From the NCBI GenBank assembly GCA_036389155.1, contig DASVQN010000014.1, positions 86,088 through 150,087 of the forward strand: a stretch of DNA of 64,000 bases, given 5' to 3'. This document shows positions 33,976 through 41,573 of the stretch, piece after piece. The notes below the pieces were generated by a model, which searched no databases, was not told the origin of the DNA, and was given only the letters and a program-made list of their open reading frames with translations. This DNA comes from CADCVT01 sp036389155. Lineage in GTDB: Bacteria > Actinomycetota > Thermoleophilia > Solirubrobacterales > Solirubrobacteraceae. Made by a program: the position numbers and the translations under genes. Numbering within the stretch: position 1 is the first letter of the stretch; each line of letters starts with the position of its first letter.

Positions 33976-34664
33976 TGCGGGTCAAGTACCAGGAGGACCT
34001 CGCCGAGCTCGAGGTCTCCGTCATGGGCGCGATCGACATGGTCGTCGGTCAGGTCGACCGCGTGATCGAGGCGCTCATGCACCAGGATCTCGCGCTCGCC
34101 TCGGCCGTGATCGCCGGCGACGATCGCATCGACGGTCGCTACCTCGAGGTCCACCAGGGGATCCTCTCGATGCTGGCGCTGCAGGCGCCGGTCGCGGAGG
34201 ATCTGCGGCTGGTCGCGGCGCTGCTGCACATCGTCAAGCACGTGGAGCGCATGGGGGACCAGTGCGTGAACATCGCGAAGCTGCTGCCGCTGAGCGGGCA
34301 CGATGCGCCGCGGCGCGACGAGATCGTCGAGGTGCTGGTGCGCATGGGCCAGTTCGCCCGCTCGGAGGTGGTGCAGTGCCGGGCTGCGCTCGCCTCGCGG
34401 GACGTCGCCCTGGCCGAGGACCTCGTGTCTCGCGACCGGGACGTGAACCTGCTCCAGCGCGAGGTCTTCCGGCTGGCGCTCGAGGCGGGGGACGACTACG
34501 AGACGCGCGAGTGGGCGATGCACATGACGCTAGTCGCGCGGGCCTTCGAGCGGATCGGCGACAACGCGGTGGACATCGGGGAGCAGGTCGCGTTCGTCGT
34601 GACGGGCCTGTTCCGGGAGTTCTCGGACTCCTCGTCGGGGCCGGGCCCTACCCTCCATCGCTGA
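33975..34664 (+). CDS. phoU: Phosphate transport regulator PhoU
   Basis: A 229-residue all-helical PhoU with two three-helix repeats. The metal-binding motifs are LHIVKHVERMGDQCVNIAKL and ARAFERIGDNAVDIGEQVAF, the two E..xGD..xNI/DI motifs of the family. PhoU damps Pst uptake and represses Pho signalling. It starts on TGATG shared with the pstB stop and ends on TGATG shared with the regulator gene. Confidence 0.95.
   Translation: MRVKYQEDLAELEVSVMGAIDMVVGQVDRVIEALMHQDLALASAVIAGDDRIDGRYLEVHQGILSMLALQAPVAEDLRLVAALLHIVKHVERMGDQCVNIAKLLPLSGHDAPRRDEIVEVLVRMGQFARSEVVQCRAALASRDVALAEDLVSRDRDVNLLQREVFRLALEAGDDYETREWAMHMTLVARAFERIGDNAVDIGEQVAFVVTGLFREFSDSSSGPGPTLHR
34649..34654 (+). promoter_or_regulatory. 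-10-like hexamer inside phoU for the downstream regulator
   Basis: TACCCT lies 9 nt before the ATG at 34664 and could give the response regulator an operon-independent transcript. Confidence 0.35.
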
Positions 34665-35560
34665 TGGCAGAGCAACGGTCTCTCCGGGTCGCCGTGATCG
34701 ACGTCGACTCCGGGTTCCTCCAGGTCCTCGGCAAGCGCATGGAGCGCGCCGGCTGGGATCTGCGCGTGCTGTCCTCGCCCGTCCCGGTCGCGGACCTGGT
34801 GGCCATGCGCGTGAACGCGGTCGTCGTGAACCTGGCGATCCTCGGGCCGACGGCCGCGGAGTACCTGTCGTCGCTGTGCAGCTCGCTGCCGGGGCTGGGC
34901 GTCGTCGTGTGCACCGGGCAGTCGTCGGTGGCCCAGCGCGTGCAGGGGCTGCGGATAGGGGCGGACGACTGGGTCACGAAGCCGTGTCATCCGGAGGAGC
35001 TGATCGCGCGGCTGGAGGCTGTCGTGCGGCGTCGGGCGGCGGCGTCGGTGAGCGCGTCCGCGGTGGCGCCCGTCGTGTTCGGAGAGCTCGCGATCCGCGG
35101 CGATCACTTCCAGGCCTACGTGGGCGAGACGTCGCTCGAGCTCACCCGCCGCGAGTTCGAGCTCATCCGGCTGCTCGCGGACGCCTCGGGCCGGGTGCTC
35201 GAGCGCGAGGACATCTACCAGCGCGTCTGGGGCTACGCAATGGCCCGCGGCGACCGCAGCGTCGACGTGTTCGTGCGCAAGCTGCGGCAGAAGCTCGAGA
35301 AGGCGTCGCCGGGGTGGAGGTACATCCACACGCACTTCGGCGTCGGGTACCGGTTCGCGGCGGAGCCGATCGAGTCCGACGCCGCCGCCGCCGCGGCTCC
35401 GCCTGCCGCCGCTTCGTCCGCCGCCGCTCCGCCCGCCGACCTCGCGCCCGCGGCTCCGCCCGCCGCCGCTTCGCCGCCCGACCTCGCGCCGCCTTCGTCC
35501 GCCGCGCCGCCTCCGCCCGCCGGCGCCGCTCCGCGCCCCCTCGAGCGCGCCCTGTCGTAG
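34664..35560 (+). CDS. OmpR/PhoP-type response regulator with degenerate receiver
   Basis: A 298-residue protein. The N-terminal receiver-like domain (about 7-120) keeps the acidic pair D13/D15 and K106 (ADDWVTKP), but the phospho-acceptor position is N56 in VVVNLAILGPTA where DL.LP is expected. Residues about 139-235 form an OmpR winged helix (LTRREFELIRLLADASGRVL, DVFVRKLRQKLEK, THFGVGYRF). The last 60 residues are a low-complexity Ala/Pro/Ser tail. Position at the end of the pst operon suggests it is the Pho regulator that binds the boxes before pstS; no histidine kinase is nearby. The missing Asp implies phosphorylation-independent control, perhaps through PhoU. ATG at 34664 shares its A with the phoU stop. 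Confidence 0.88.
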   Translation: MAEQRSLRVAVIDVDSGFLQVLGKRMERAGWDLRVLSSPVPVADLVAMRVNAVVVNLAILGPTAAEYLSSLCSSLPGLGVVVCTGQSSVAQRVQGLRIGADDWVTKPCHPEELIARLEAVVRRRAAASVSASAVAPVVFGELAIRGDHFQAYVGETSLELTRREFELIRLLADASGRVLEREDIYQRVWGYAMARGDRSVDVFVRKLRQKLEKASPGWRYIHTHFGVGYRFAAEPIESDAAAAAAPPAAASSAAAPPADLAPAAPPAAASPPDLAPPSSAAPPPPAGAAPRPLERALS

Positions 35561-35563
35561 GCT
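35558..35563 (+). promoter_or_regulatory. -10 hexamer built on the regulator stop codon
   Basis: TAGGCT begins with the TAG stop of the response regulator (35558-35560) and lies 6 nt before the GTG at 35570. Confidence 0.4.
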
Positions 35564-35569
35564 CTCCGC

Positions 35570-35926
35570 GTGGGTCCCGCCCCGCGGAACATCGCCATCA
35601 TCGTCCTGATCGCCGCGGCGGTCTGGGCCATCCCGGGCGGCGGGACCGCCGCCGGCGTCGTCGGAGCGTTGATCTCGGTCGCGTTCTCCGTCGCGATCTG
35701 GCTCGCGCTGGTCTACGTGTACCGGAACTTCCGCACGACGATCTTCTCGCTGGGCGAGCAGCACCGGGGGATGCTCTACGGCGGCCTGGCGGCGATCCTC
35801 TTCCTCGGCGCCTCGGCCGACCGGTTCTTCGACTCGGCGCCCGGAACGCTGGTCTGGTTCGCCATCCTCGCGGGCGCGGCGTACGCGCTCATCGAGACCT
35901 TCCGCCGCTGGCGCGAGTACGCGTAG
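35570..35926 (+). CDS. Membrane protein with three to four helices, unknown function
   Basis: A 118-residue product with hydrophobic segments IAIIVLIAAAVWAIPGG, GVVGALISVAFSVAIWLALVYVY, GMLYGGLAAILFLGA and LVWFAILAGAAYALIETF, separated by short basic loops. No family motif is visible. It uses a GTG at 35570 with a leaderless-type hexamer. It sits between the pst operon and the Tad-like cluster and may belong to neither. Confidence 0.7.
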   Translation: MGPAPRNIAIIVLIAAAVWAIPGGGTAAGVVGALISVAFSVAIWLALVYVYRNFRTTIFSLGEQHRGMLYGGLAAILFLGASADRFFDSAPGTLVWFAILAGAAYALIETFRRWREYA

Positions 35927-35992
35927 CCCTCCGCGCACTTCCGCAACACCTCGGAACAGACACGCGACACCTTCCACGCGAACCTCGCGTGC

Positions 35993-36346
35993 GTGTTCCC
36001 CCACCCCCACGACCACCACCGCGAGCGCGGCCAGGCGACCGTCGAGCTCGTCGTCCTGCTTCCGGTCATCGCGACGATCGCGCTCGGCGTCTGGCAGGTC
36101 GCCGTCGCAGGCCACACCGTCTGGGCCGCGGGCGCGGCCGCGCGCGCCGGGGCACGGGCCGAGGCCGTGGGAGGCGACACCGAGGCTGCCGCCCGCCAGG
36201 TGCTCCCGTCCCGCGTCCGCCGCGCGGCGGAGGTCAACGAGGAGGACGACGGAGAGGTCCGCGTCGAGGTCCCGATCCCGGCCGTCGTCGGAGGGGGCTT
36301 CCTCTTCACCACGACCGGCCGAGCGAGATTCGAGCCGCAACGGTGA
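35993..36346 (+). CDS. TadE-like pseudopilin-related protein
   Basis: A 117-residue protein with a TadE N-terminus: a basic/His-rich leader, RGQATVELVVLLPVIATIAL as the membrane helix with the conserved Glu after TV, then an extracytoplasmic domain. TadE/F/G proteins are minor pilin-like parts of Flp/Tad secretion systems. GTG at 35993; a GTG at 35989 is in another frame. The stop overlaps the next TadE-like gene by 4 bp (GTGA). No Tad ATPase, prepilin peptidase or TadB/C gene occurs in this window. Confidence 0.82.
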   Translation: MFPHPHDHHRERGQATVELVVLLPVIATIALGVWQVAVAGHTVWAAGAAARAGARAEAVGGDTEAAARQVLPSRVRRAAEVNEEDDGEVRVEVPIPAVVGGGFLFTTTGRARFEPQR

Positions 36347-36747
36347 CGCGCCGCACGCCCACCCCGCGCCGCATGCCCACCCCGCGCCGCATGCCCACCC
36401 CGCGCCACACGCCCACCCGACTGACGTCCGCGCGCGGCCAGGCCTCGGTCGAGCTCGTCGCGATGGTCCCTCTCCTCGTCGCGGTCGCGCTCGCGCTCGG
36501 CCAGGTCCTCGCCGCGGGGGCGGCGCGGGAGCTCGCGGGCCACGCTGCGGAGGCCGCCGCGATCGCTCTGGCTCGCGGCGGCGATCCCCGCGCGGCCGCG
36601 CGGGACGCCCTCCCGGGCTGGAGCCGCGACCGCCTGGACGTCTCGGTCGACGGGCGGCGCGTGACGGCGAAGGTCCGGCCGGTCGCCTTCGTGCCGCCGC
36701 TGGCCGAGCGGCTCGACGCGACAGCGACCGCGGACGCGGGCCCATGA
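36343..36747 (+). CDS. Second TadE-like protein with repeated N-terminus
   Basis: A 134-residue protein. Residues 3-26 are a four-fold repeat of a 6-residue unit (RRMPTP and variants) encoded by an 18-bp tandem repeat, unusual for TadE leaders. The conserved core is ARGQASVELVAMVPLLVAVA, one membrane helix with the TadE Glu, then an Ala-rich helix and a small domain. Start GTG at 36343 and end ATGA at 36747 tie it to both neighbours. A start further downstream could remove the repeat, but no good alternative is present. Confidence 0.78.
   Translation: MTRRTPTPRRMPTPRRMPTPRHTPTRLTSARGQASVELVAMVPLLVAVALALGQVLAAGAARELAGHAAEAAAIALARGGDPRAAARDALPGWSRDRLDVSVDGRRVTAKVRPVAFVPPLAERLDATATADAGP
36349..36420 (+). 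repeat. 18-bp tandem repeat, four units
   Basis: Four consecutive 18-nt units (consensus CGCCGCATGCCCACCCCG) lie inside the second TadE-like gene, the outer two diverged. They encode Arg-Arg/His-Met/Thr-Pro-Thr-Pro/Arg repeats. Confidence 0.85.
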
Positions 36748-37433
36748 GCGGTCTCTTCAATCGCCTCGGCAGCGCGTTCGTCGCGCCGGCACGCGGCGGC
36801 CCGGATCTGCGCACGGTCGCGCCGCCGGCGAGCGGGGTGGACAGGCGGCCGCTGCCGCCGTCCATCGCGATGCTCTCTCGCCCCGACGACGCGATGGTGG
36901 CCGCGGGCGCCGCCGGCCTCGCGCTCGCCGCGCGCTGCCGGACGTCGCACGCGCTCGTCGCCATCTGGGGCGCCGCCGACAGGCCGATCCGCGCGCCGGC
37001 GACCGGTCCCGCCCGCCGCCTCGCCGCGACGCTCGCAGCACGCGGCCACGACGCGACGGCCACCGGCCGCCTCACCGTGGTCCGGCTCGCGGGCGCTCTG
37101 CAGGAGGCGGCGCGCGAGGCCGACCGCGCGGCTGCCGCCGCGCCGGAGGTCCCCACGGCGGTCGTCCTGGCCGGCGCCCGCGACGCGGCGGCCGACGCCC
37201 TGCTCCACGCGCAGGACGCCGCGCTCGTCGCGCTGCCCGCGGGCAGCGACGACGCGGTCGCGGACCTCACCGTCGCCGGCCTCGTCGCGCTCGGCGTCGA
37301 GGCGACGGTGGTGGAGCTGCCGCCGGCCTCACCGCCCGCCCGCGCGCTCGCCGCATCGGGAGCCGCGCTCGTCCCGCCACTTCGCGCGCCGTTCGACGCC
37401 GCGATCAAAGGGCTCGGGAGACGAGACCGATGA
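36744..37433 (+). CDS. Unknown soluble protein in the Tad-like cluster
   Basis: A 229-residue Ala-rich alpha/beta protein without signal peptide or membrane helix. It shows alternating hydrophobic strands (ALVAIWGAA, LTVVRLAG, TAVVLAGARD, AALVALPAGSDDAVADLTVA) and ends in GAALVPPLRAPFDAAIKGLG. The layout recalls CpaE/TadZ or MinD-like folds, but there is no P-loop, so it would be a non-ATPase relative at best. ATGA and ATGA overlaps on both sides place it firmly in the operon. Function unknown; a role in localising the secretion or wall-hydrolase parts is a guess. Confidence 0.75.
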   Translation: MSGLFNRLGSAFVAPARGGPDLRTVAPPASGVDRRPLPPSIAMLSRPDDAMVAAGAAGLALAARCRTSHALVAIWGAADRPIRAPATGPARRLAATLAARGHDATATGRLTVVRLAGALQEAAREADRAAAAAPEVPTAVVLAGARDAAADALLHAQDAALVALPAGSDDAVADLTVAGLVALGVEATVVELPPASPPARALAASGAALVPPLRAPFDAAIKGLGRRDR

Positions 37434-38722
37434 TCGCCGCTCCGCGTCGCGGCGAAGTCGGCCAGGCGTCGGTGCTGCTGGTCGGCGCGCTTCTCGCGAT
37501 CCTCGTCGGCGGCCTCGTGCTGGCGGCGCTCGCGCGCGGCGTGGACGAGCGTGCGGCACAGCAGCGGGCCGCGGACCTCGCCGCGCTCGCAGGCGCGCGC
37601 GAGATGCACGCGCTCTACGACCGGCTGTTCGAGCCGCCGGTGGTCGGCGGGGAGCCGAACCCGCGGCACCTCACCGTCGCCGCGTACAAGCAGGCGGGCG
37701 AGCACGCGGCGCTCGAGACCGCGCGGAGGAACGGGATGCGCGACATCGCCGTCGACTTCCCCGACCGCGACTCGTTCGCACCGGTCCGTATCGCCGTCAC
37801 CGTCCGCGACCCGATCGTCGTCGACGGCCGCAGCGTCGCCTCCGACGCGCGAGCCGAGGCGGAGCTGGCCCCGCCCGAGACCGTCGCCGGCCTCGGCGGC
37901 GAGGGCGGGTACCGCGGGCCGCTCGCGATGCGGCAGGGAAAGCCGATGCGCCCGGACGTCGCTCAGGCCTTCGACCGCATGGAGCGCGCGGCCCGCGCCG
38001 ACGGCGTCGCACTGATCGTGGTCAGCGCGTTCCGCTCGAACGCGGAGCAGGCTGCGCTGTTCGCGCAGCATCCCGACCCGAAGTGGGTCGCGCCCCCGGG
38101 CAGGTCGCTCCACCGCCTCGGCACCGAGCTCGATCTCGGCCCGCCCGCGGCGTACGGCTGGCTCGCCCGCAACGCCACGCGCTTCGGGTTCACGCAGAGG
38201 TACTCCTGGGAGCCGTGGCACTTCGGCTACACGCGGAGCGCCGGCACGCGCAGCGTCGGCTTCGGCCCGCCCGACGGTCAGAGCGGGATCCCGAGCTTCG
38301 TCCCACAGCAGTTCGCGGCCCCGATCAGCCGTGCGGCGCAGCGGTGGAACGTCGGCGCGGCGCTCCTCGCCGCGCAGCTCTACGCCGAGTCGAACTTCAA
38401 CCCGTTCGCCCGCAGTCCCGCGGGCGCGCAGGGGATCGCGCAGTTCACGCCGGGCACCGCCGCGGCCCTCGGCCTCGACAACCCGTTCGACGCCGCGCAG
38501 GCGATCGACGCCCAGGCACACCTGATGCACGACCTCCTGCGCCAGTTCGGGAGCGTCCCGCTCGCGCTCGCCGCGTACAACGCCGGGCCGGGGGCCGTGC
38601 AGCGCTGCGGCTGCATCCCGCCGTACCCCGAGACGCGGGGCTACGTCGCGCGCATTCTCGGCCTCCTCAACGGCGCCGGCGACGCCGCGACCGGCGGCCT
38701 GACCGTCCGGCTGGTGCGCTGA
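37430..38722 (+). CDS. TadG-like N-terminus fused to VanY-type carboxypeptidase and lytic transglycosylase
   Basis: A 430-residue three-part fusion. Residues 1-150 are TadG/TadE-like, with GQASVLLVGALLAILVGGLV as membrane helix and the RAAQQRAADLAALAGAREM helix typical of TadG. Residues about 165-270 are an M15B D-Ala-D-Ala carboxypeptidase: SAFRSNAEQAALF, SLHRLGTELDLG and EPWHFGY hold the zinc and catalytic residues. Residues about 285-410 are a GH23 transglycosylase (AQLYAESNFNPFARSPAGAQ, IAQFTPGTA, LALAAYNAGPGAV). It should be anchored in the membrane with both wall-cutting domains outside. Context suggests it opens peptidoglycan for a Tad-like apparatus. Confidence 0.88.
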   Translation: MIAAPRRGEVGQASVLLVGALLAILVGGLVLAALARGVDERAAQQRAADLAALAGAREMHALYDRLFEPPVVGGEPNPRHLTVAAYKQAGEHAALETARRNGMRDIAVDFPDRDSFAPVRIAVTVRDPIVVDGRSVASDARAEAELAPPETVAGLGGEGGYRGPLAMRQGKPMRPDVAQAFDRMERAARADGVALIVVSAFRSNAEQAALFAQHPDPKWVAPPGRSLHRLGTELDLGPPAAYGWLARNATRFGFTQRYSWEPWHFGYTRSAGTRSVGFGPPDGQSGIPSFVPQQFAAPISRAAQRWNVGAALLAAQLYAESNFNPFARSPAGAQGIAQFTPGTAAALGLDNPFDAAQAIDAQAHLMHDLLRQFGSVPLALAAYNAGPGAVQRCGCIPPYPETRGYVARILGLLNGAGDAATGGLTVRLVR

Positions 38723-38740
38723 CGTGCGCGGTGCCGCAGG

Positions 38741-38746
38741 TACGCT
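38741..38746 (+). promoter_or_regulatory. -10 hexamer of the Uma2 gene
   Basis: TACGCT, 7 nt before the ATG at 38754, no ribosome binding site; leaderless start predicted. Confidence 0.45.
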
Positions 38747-38753
38747 TTCAGCC

Positions 38754-39344
38754 ATGGCCTTCGCCGTCGGCGACCGCGCCGTCCGCCCCCTCACCGCGGA
38801 TGAGGTCATGGCGATGGCTGCCGCCGGCATCATCGGCGACGAGGAGCGCGTGGAGCTGCTCCACGGCGTGCTCACCAAGATGAGCGCGAACCACCCGCCG
38901 CACGCGGGGATCACGTTGCGCCTCGGACGCTGGCTCGCGCCGCTGTCGGCCGACGCGCGGTACGACGTCCGCGTCCAGCTGCCGCTCGTCGTGCCCGACC
39001 CGACCTCGCTCCCCGAGCCCGATCTCGCCGTCGTCGAGCGGGGCGGCGAGGTCGAGCGCCATCCCGCCACCGCGCTGCTCGTGATCGAGGTCGCCCAGAC
39101 CTCGCTGAAGGTGGACACCACGATCAAGCCCCCGCTCTTCGCCGCCGCCGGCGTGTCCGAGATGTGGGTCGTCGACGTGGAACACAAGCGACTGGAGGTC
39201 TGCACGGAGCCGGGCCCGGAGGGATACGCGCGGCAGGCGACCCTCGAGCCGCCCGGCCGCGTGCACCCGGAGGGCGTGGCGATCGAGCCGCTCGACCTCG
39301 CCGGCCTGTTCGCGGGGCTAGAGGGGACGGCGGCGCGGCTCTAG
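38754..39344 (+). CDS. Uma2 family (DUF820) putative restriction-fold endonuclease
   Basis: A 196-residue Uma2 protein: an N-terminal LTADEVMAMAAAGII..EERVELLHGVL segment, then the nuclease-like core with LPEPDLAVVERGG, LLVIEVAQTSLKVDTTIKPP and GVSEMWVVDVEHKRLEV. Asp, Glu and Lys of the PD-(D/E)xK fold are all in place. The family is multiplied in cyanobacteria and actinomycetes and has no proven biological role. It shares CTAG as stop with the convergent cupin gene. Confidence 0.88.
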   Translation: MAFAVGDRAVRPLTADEVMAMAAAGIIGDEERVELLHGVLTKMSANHPPHAGITLRLGRWLAPLSADARYDVRVQLPLVVPDPTSLPEPDLAVVERGGEVERHPATALLVIEVAQTSLKVDTTIKPPLFAAAGVSEMWVVDVEHKRLEVCTEPGPEGYARQATLEPPGRVHPEGVAIEPLDLAGLFAGLEGTAARL

Positions 39345-39697
39345 AACGGGCCGCGCGGCTCGTACGCGCCGCGCGGCGCTCCGACCGCGACGAAGGTCAT
39401 CCCCTCCGGACCTGCGACCGGCACCCGCCGGGCCTCAGGGTCGACGCGCAGGAAGCTGCCAGTCCGCACCGGGACCTCCTCGCCGTCCACCCGCCAGATC
39501 CCGCTGCCGGCGACGACGACCAGGACCTCCTCGTGCCCGCTCGACGCCTCGTCGTGCTCGTGCCCCACGACATCCGGACCCAGCGCGAACCAGTTGATCC
39601 CGAAGGCCTCCACGCCGAGCTCCCGGCGCACGAACCGCACCGCGCCGCTGGGCCCGGCGGGCTCGATGTCGTCGACGTGCACGTGTGACCACCCCAC
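39341..39697 (-). CDS. Cupin-domain protein
   Basis: A 118-residue single cupin. Motif 1 reads GHEHDEASSGHEEVLVVVAG, with two His and one Glu as metal ligands, followed by a Gly turn and the strand pair EEVPVRTGSFLRVDP; motif 2 is worn (TFVAVGAPRG). It may bind a metal and small ligand or serve as sensor. I use the GTG at 39697 because TAGCGT lies 8 nt upstream on the minus strand; a GTG at 39682 is the alternative and removes five residues. Confidence 0.75.
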   Translation of the reverse strand: MGWSHVHVDDIEPAGPSGAVRFVRRELGVEAFGINWFALGPDVVGHEHDEASSGHEEVLVVVAGSGIWRVDGEEVPVRTGSFLRVDPEARRVPVAGPEGMTFVAVGAPRGAYEPRGPF

Positions 39698-39705
39698 GGC
39701 CGCGG

Positions 39706-39711
39706 ACGCTA
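39706..39711 (-). promoter_or_regulatory. -10 hexamer of the cupin gene
   Basis: TAGCGT on the minus strand with 8 nt to the GTG at 39697; supports the longer start for the cupin. Confidence 0.4.
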
Positions 39712-39747
39712 CCGTCCCGCAGGTCGTTGCACGCGCAATCATCGCGC

Positions 39748-39753
39748 TAGACT
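39748..39753 (+). promoter_or_regulatory. -10 hexamer of the LLM oxidoreductase gene
   Basis: TAGACT with 7 nt to the ATG at 39761; a TTGCAC 15 bp upstream (39727-39732) is a possible -35. Confidence 0.5.
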
Positions 39754-39760
39754 GAACGGC

Positions 39761-40789
39761 ATGGAACTCGGCCTCTCCACCTTCGCGGACGTCAGCGGCA
39801 GCGTGAGCCCCGAGCAGCGGATGCGCGACCTGCTCGAGGAGGTCGAGCTGGCCGAGCAGGTCGGGCTCGACGTCTTCGGCATCGGCGAGCACCACCGCCG
39901 CGACTTCGCCGTCGCCGCGCCCGCCGTCGCCCTCGCCGCCGCGGCCGCCCGCACCAGCACGATCCGCCTGACCAGCGCGGTCACCGTCCTCAGCTCCGAC
40001 GACCCCGTCCGCGTCTTCCAGGAATTCGCCACCGTCGACCTGATCTCCGGCGGCCGCGCGGAGATCATGGCCGGCCGCGGCTCGTTCACCGAGTCGTTCC
40101 CGCTCTTCGGCTACGACCTCGACGACTACGACACCCTCTTCGCCGAGAAGCTCGACCTCCTGTTGAAGATCCGCGACAACGTGCACGTCACGTGGTCGGG
40201 TCGCCACCGCGCGCCGCTGCACGACGCCGGCATCTGGCCGCGCCCGGTGCAGGACCCGCTCCCCGTCTGGATCGCCGTCGGCGGCACGCCGCAGTCGGTC
40301 GTCCGCGCCGGGACGCTCGGACTCCCGCTGACCGTCGCGATCATCGGCGGCTCGCCCGAGCGCTTCGTCCCGCTGATCGAGCTCTACCGGCAGGCGGCGC
40401 AGGACGCCGGCCACGACCCGAAGACCCTCCCGGTCGCCATCAACACCCACGCCTTCGTCGGCGACGACAGCGCGTTCGCCCCGCACTACATGGCGATGAT
40501 GAGCCGCATCGGCCGCGAGCGCGGCTGGCCGCCGATGACCCAGAAGGGGTACGAAGACCTGCGCTCGCCCCGCGGCGCCCTGGCCGCCGGCGAGCCCGAG
40601 GAGGTCGCCGAGAAGATCCTGTTCGAGCACGAGCTCTTCGGCCACCAGCGCTACCTCGCGCAGATGAGCGTGGGCGCGGTGAAGCACGCCGACGTCCTGC
40701 GCTCGATCGAGCGATTCGGGACCGAGGTCGCCCCGATCGTGCGCGAGGAAGTCGCGCGGAGGGAGGGGTCGGTAGCGTCGCCCGCATGA
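39761..40789 (+). CDS. LLM-class (luciferase-like) flavin-dependent oxidoreductase
   Basis: A 342-residue bacterial-luciferase-fold enzyme: LAEQVGLDVFGIGEHHRRDFAV is the N-terminal barrel signature, followed by TSTIRLTSAVTVLSSDDPVR and AEIMAGRGSFTESFPLFGYD. The members use FMNH2 or F420H2; the actinomycete context allows either. Substrate unknown. The stop overlaps the VOC gene start (ATGA), so the two are likely co-translated and could act on one pathway. Confidence 0.88.
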   Translation: MELGLSTFADVSGSVSPEQRMRDLLEEVELAEQVGLDVFGIGEHHRRDFAVAAPAVALAAAAARTSTIRLTSAVTVLSSDDPVRVFQEFATVDLISGGRAEIMAGRGSFTESFPLFGYDLDDYDTLFAEKLDLLLKIRDNVHVTWSGRHRAPLHDAGIWPRPVQDPLPVWIAVGGTPQSVVRAGTLGLPLTVAIIGGSPERFVPLIELYRQAAQDAGHDPKTLPVAINTHAFVGDDSAFAPHYMAMMSRIGRERGWPPMTQKGYEDLRSPRGALAAGEPEEVAEKILFEHELFGHQRYLAQMSVGAVKHADVLRSIERFGTEVAPIVREEVARREGSVASPA

Positions 40790-41538
40790 GCGAGCGCACG
40801 AGCTACCGGCCCGGCACGTTCTCCTGGGCCGATCTCACCACCACCGACGTCGACGCCGCCAGGCGGTTCTACACCGAGCTGCACGGGTGGGAGTACCGCG
40901 ACATCCCGACGCCCGGCGGCACGGTGTACGCGATGGCGACGAAGGACGGCCGCGACGTCGCGGCCCTCTCCGAGAGCCAGGAGCAGCCGCCGCACTGGAA
41001 CAACTACGTCACGGTCGAGTCGGTGGACGACGCGGCGCGCCGCGCCGAGGAGCTCGGGGGCACCATCGTCCAGCCGCCGTTCGACGTGATGACCGCGGGC
41101 CGGATGGCGGTCGTGCAGGACCCGACCGGCGCGATGCTCTGCGTCTGGGAGCCCCGCGACAACATCGGCGCGAAGCTCGTCAACGCCGACGGCGCTCTCG
41201 CCTGGAACGACCTCACCACCAACGACCTCGAGCGGGCACAGAGCTTCTACGCCGAATGGATGGGCTGGCGGATGGAGGAGATCCCGAACGCCGGGGGCTA
41301 CCACGTCATCCGCAACGGCGAGCGCTCCAACGGCGGCATGATCGAGGAGGGCGACATCCCCCCGAACTGGATGCCGTACTTCGGCACCGCGGACCTCGAG
41401 GCGTCCATCGCGCTCGTCGAGCGGCTCGGAGGCAAGAAGGTCTTCGGCCCGCAGCCCGTTCCCAGCGGCGCCTTCGCCGTCGTCGCCGACCCGCAGGGCG
41501 CGATCAGCGGGATCCTCAGCGCCGAGTACGACGACTGA
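40786..41538 (+). CDS. Two-domain VOC family protein (glyoxalase/bleomycin-resistance fold)
   Basis: A 250-residue protein of two VOC halves. The first starts GTFSWADLTTTDVDAARRFY and ends AVVQDPTGAMLCVWEP; the second starts GALAWNDLTTNDLERAQSFY and ends AVVADPQGAISGILSAE. Such tandem VOC proteins are often metal-independent binding proteins or hydrolases/isomerases with unknown ligands, similar to the 27-kDa antigen Cfp30B of mycobacteria. It starts on ATGA with the LLM gene; TAGCGT 7 nt upstream gives an additional possible start site of transcription. Confidence 0.88.
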   Translation: MSERTSYRPGTFSWADLTTTDVDAARRFYTELHGWEYRDIPTPGGTVYAMATKDGRDVAALSESQEQPPHWNNYVTVESVDDAARRAEELGGTIVQPPFDVMTAGRMAVVQDPTGAMLCVWEPRDNIGAKLVNADGALAWNDLTTNDLERAQSFYAEWMGWRMEEIPNAGGYHVIRNGERSNGGMIEEGDIPPNWMPYFGTADLEASIALVERLGGKKVFGPQPVPSGAFAVVADPQGAISGILSAEYDD

Positions 41539-41573
41539 CGCCCGCGGCGCAACCCGGTGCGATCCTTCGCCGC

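Noticed and set aside
36349..36420. Short tandem repeat as a possible CRISPR array.
   Set aside because: The units are 18 bp, directly adjacent without spacers and in frame with a protein gene.
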